NCBI GenBank assembly: GCA_903921965.1
Contig: CAIXSE010000870.1
Span: forward strand, 1 to 5,697
Direction of reading: 5' to 3'
Source: an uncultured Thermoleophilia bacterium
GTDB lineage: Bacteria > Actinomycetota > Thermoleophilia > UBA2241
Length of the DNA stretch: 5,697 nt
The notes under the pieces are model-generated. The model saw only the letters and a program-made list of their open reading frames with translations, made no database searches and was not told where the DNA came from. Shown here piece by piece: positions 5,548 to 5,697 of this stretch; positions within the stretch are counted from its first letter, which is position 1; the number at the start of each line of letters is the position of its first letter. Made by a program: the position numbers and the translations under genes.

Positions 5548-5697
5548 CCCCGCAATTGAGCGTCGGCGTTGCCTGGACTGGCTACGGCGGGAGGGAACGC
5601 GCTCCCGGCGGCGACGGACGCGGCGGCGCGGCGTGTGCCGGCGGCAAGGTCGCCGCGGCTCCCGGCCTCGTCTGGACAGTGCGGCGCGGGGTGGGCC
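5548..5697. other. Unassigned GC-rich end of the window
   Basis: I find no supported gene here. A plus-strand frame from TTG at 5557 stays open to the edge, and a minus-strand frame closes with TAG at 5584-5582, but both read as Gly/Ala- or Pro/Arg-rich sequence expected from GC-rich non-coding DNA. The second could be the tail of a gene outside the window. A weak hairpin is present: CGGGAG at 5588-5593 pairs with CTCCCG at 5602-5607 around an 8-base loop, with no T-tract. Confidence 0.4.

Overview
The window is GC-rich bacterial chromosome with dense coding, short gaps, both good Shine-Dalgarno sites and one gene that looks leaderless. A small zinc-ribbon protein ending in ILPMDF resembles a conserved hypothetical family that I associate with Actinobacteria. 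The stand-alone E2-like protein and the radical SAM enzyme would suit an anaerobic or deep-branching actinobacterium such as the Coriobacteriia. That placement is inference from recalled families, not from a search.

Layout, left to right. (1) 1-779, minus: radical SAM enzyme, cut off at the window's left edge so that its C-terminus is missing. (2) 855-1970, minus: FtsX/MacB-type ABC transporter permease, upstream of the radical SAM gene and possibly cotranscribed with it. (3) 1971-2118: divergent promoter region. (4) 2119-2997, plus: stand-alone protein with the 2-oxo acid dehydrogenase acyltransferase (E2) fold, whose usual catalytic His is replaced by Ala. (5) 3007-4119, minus: a second permease, about 55% identical to the first by hand count. 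(6) 4120-4242: a second divergent promoter region. (7) 4243-4989, plus: GNAT-fold N-acyltransferase resembling FeeM and LuxI-type autoinducer synthases. (8) 5008-5487, minus: CxxC...CxxC zinc-ribbon protein. (9) 5488-5697: promoter and leader of that gene, then about 150 bases in which I cannot call a gene.

The two permeases look like an old tandem duplication now separated by an opposite-strand gene. Both have the full type VII ABC permease architecture (one N-terminal membrane helix, a large extracytoplasmic domain, three C-terminal helices), but no ATPase gene is present in the window. They may act as a heterodimer, as LolC and LolE do, or as two separate homodimers, in export or in envelope or lipoprotein handling.

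The most distinctive features are the acyltransferase with autoinducer-synthase-like motifs, the permease pair split by an acyltransferase-fold protein without the canonical His, and an identical 11-base element placed 3 bases before the starts of two unrelated genes. I see no CRISPR array, rRNA, tRNA, insertion sequence or phage gene. Nothing in the window proves a new multi-gene system.
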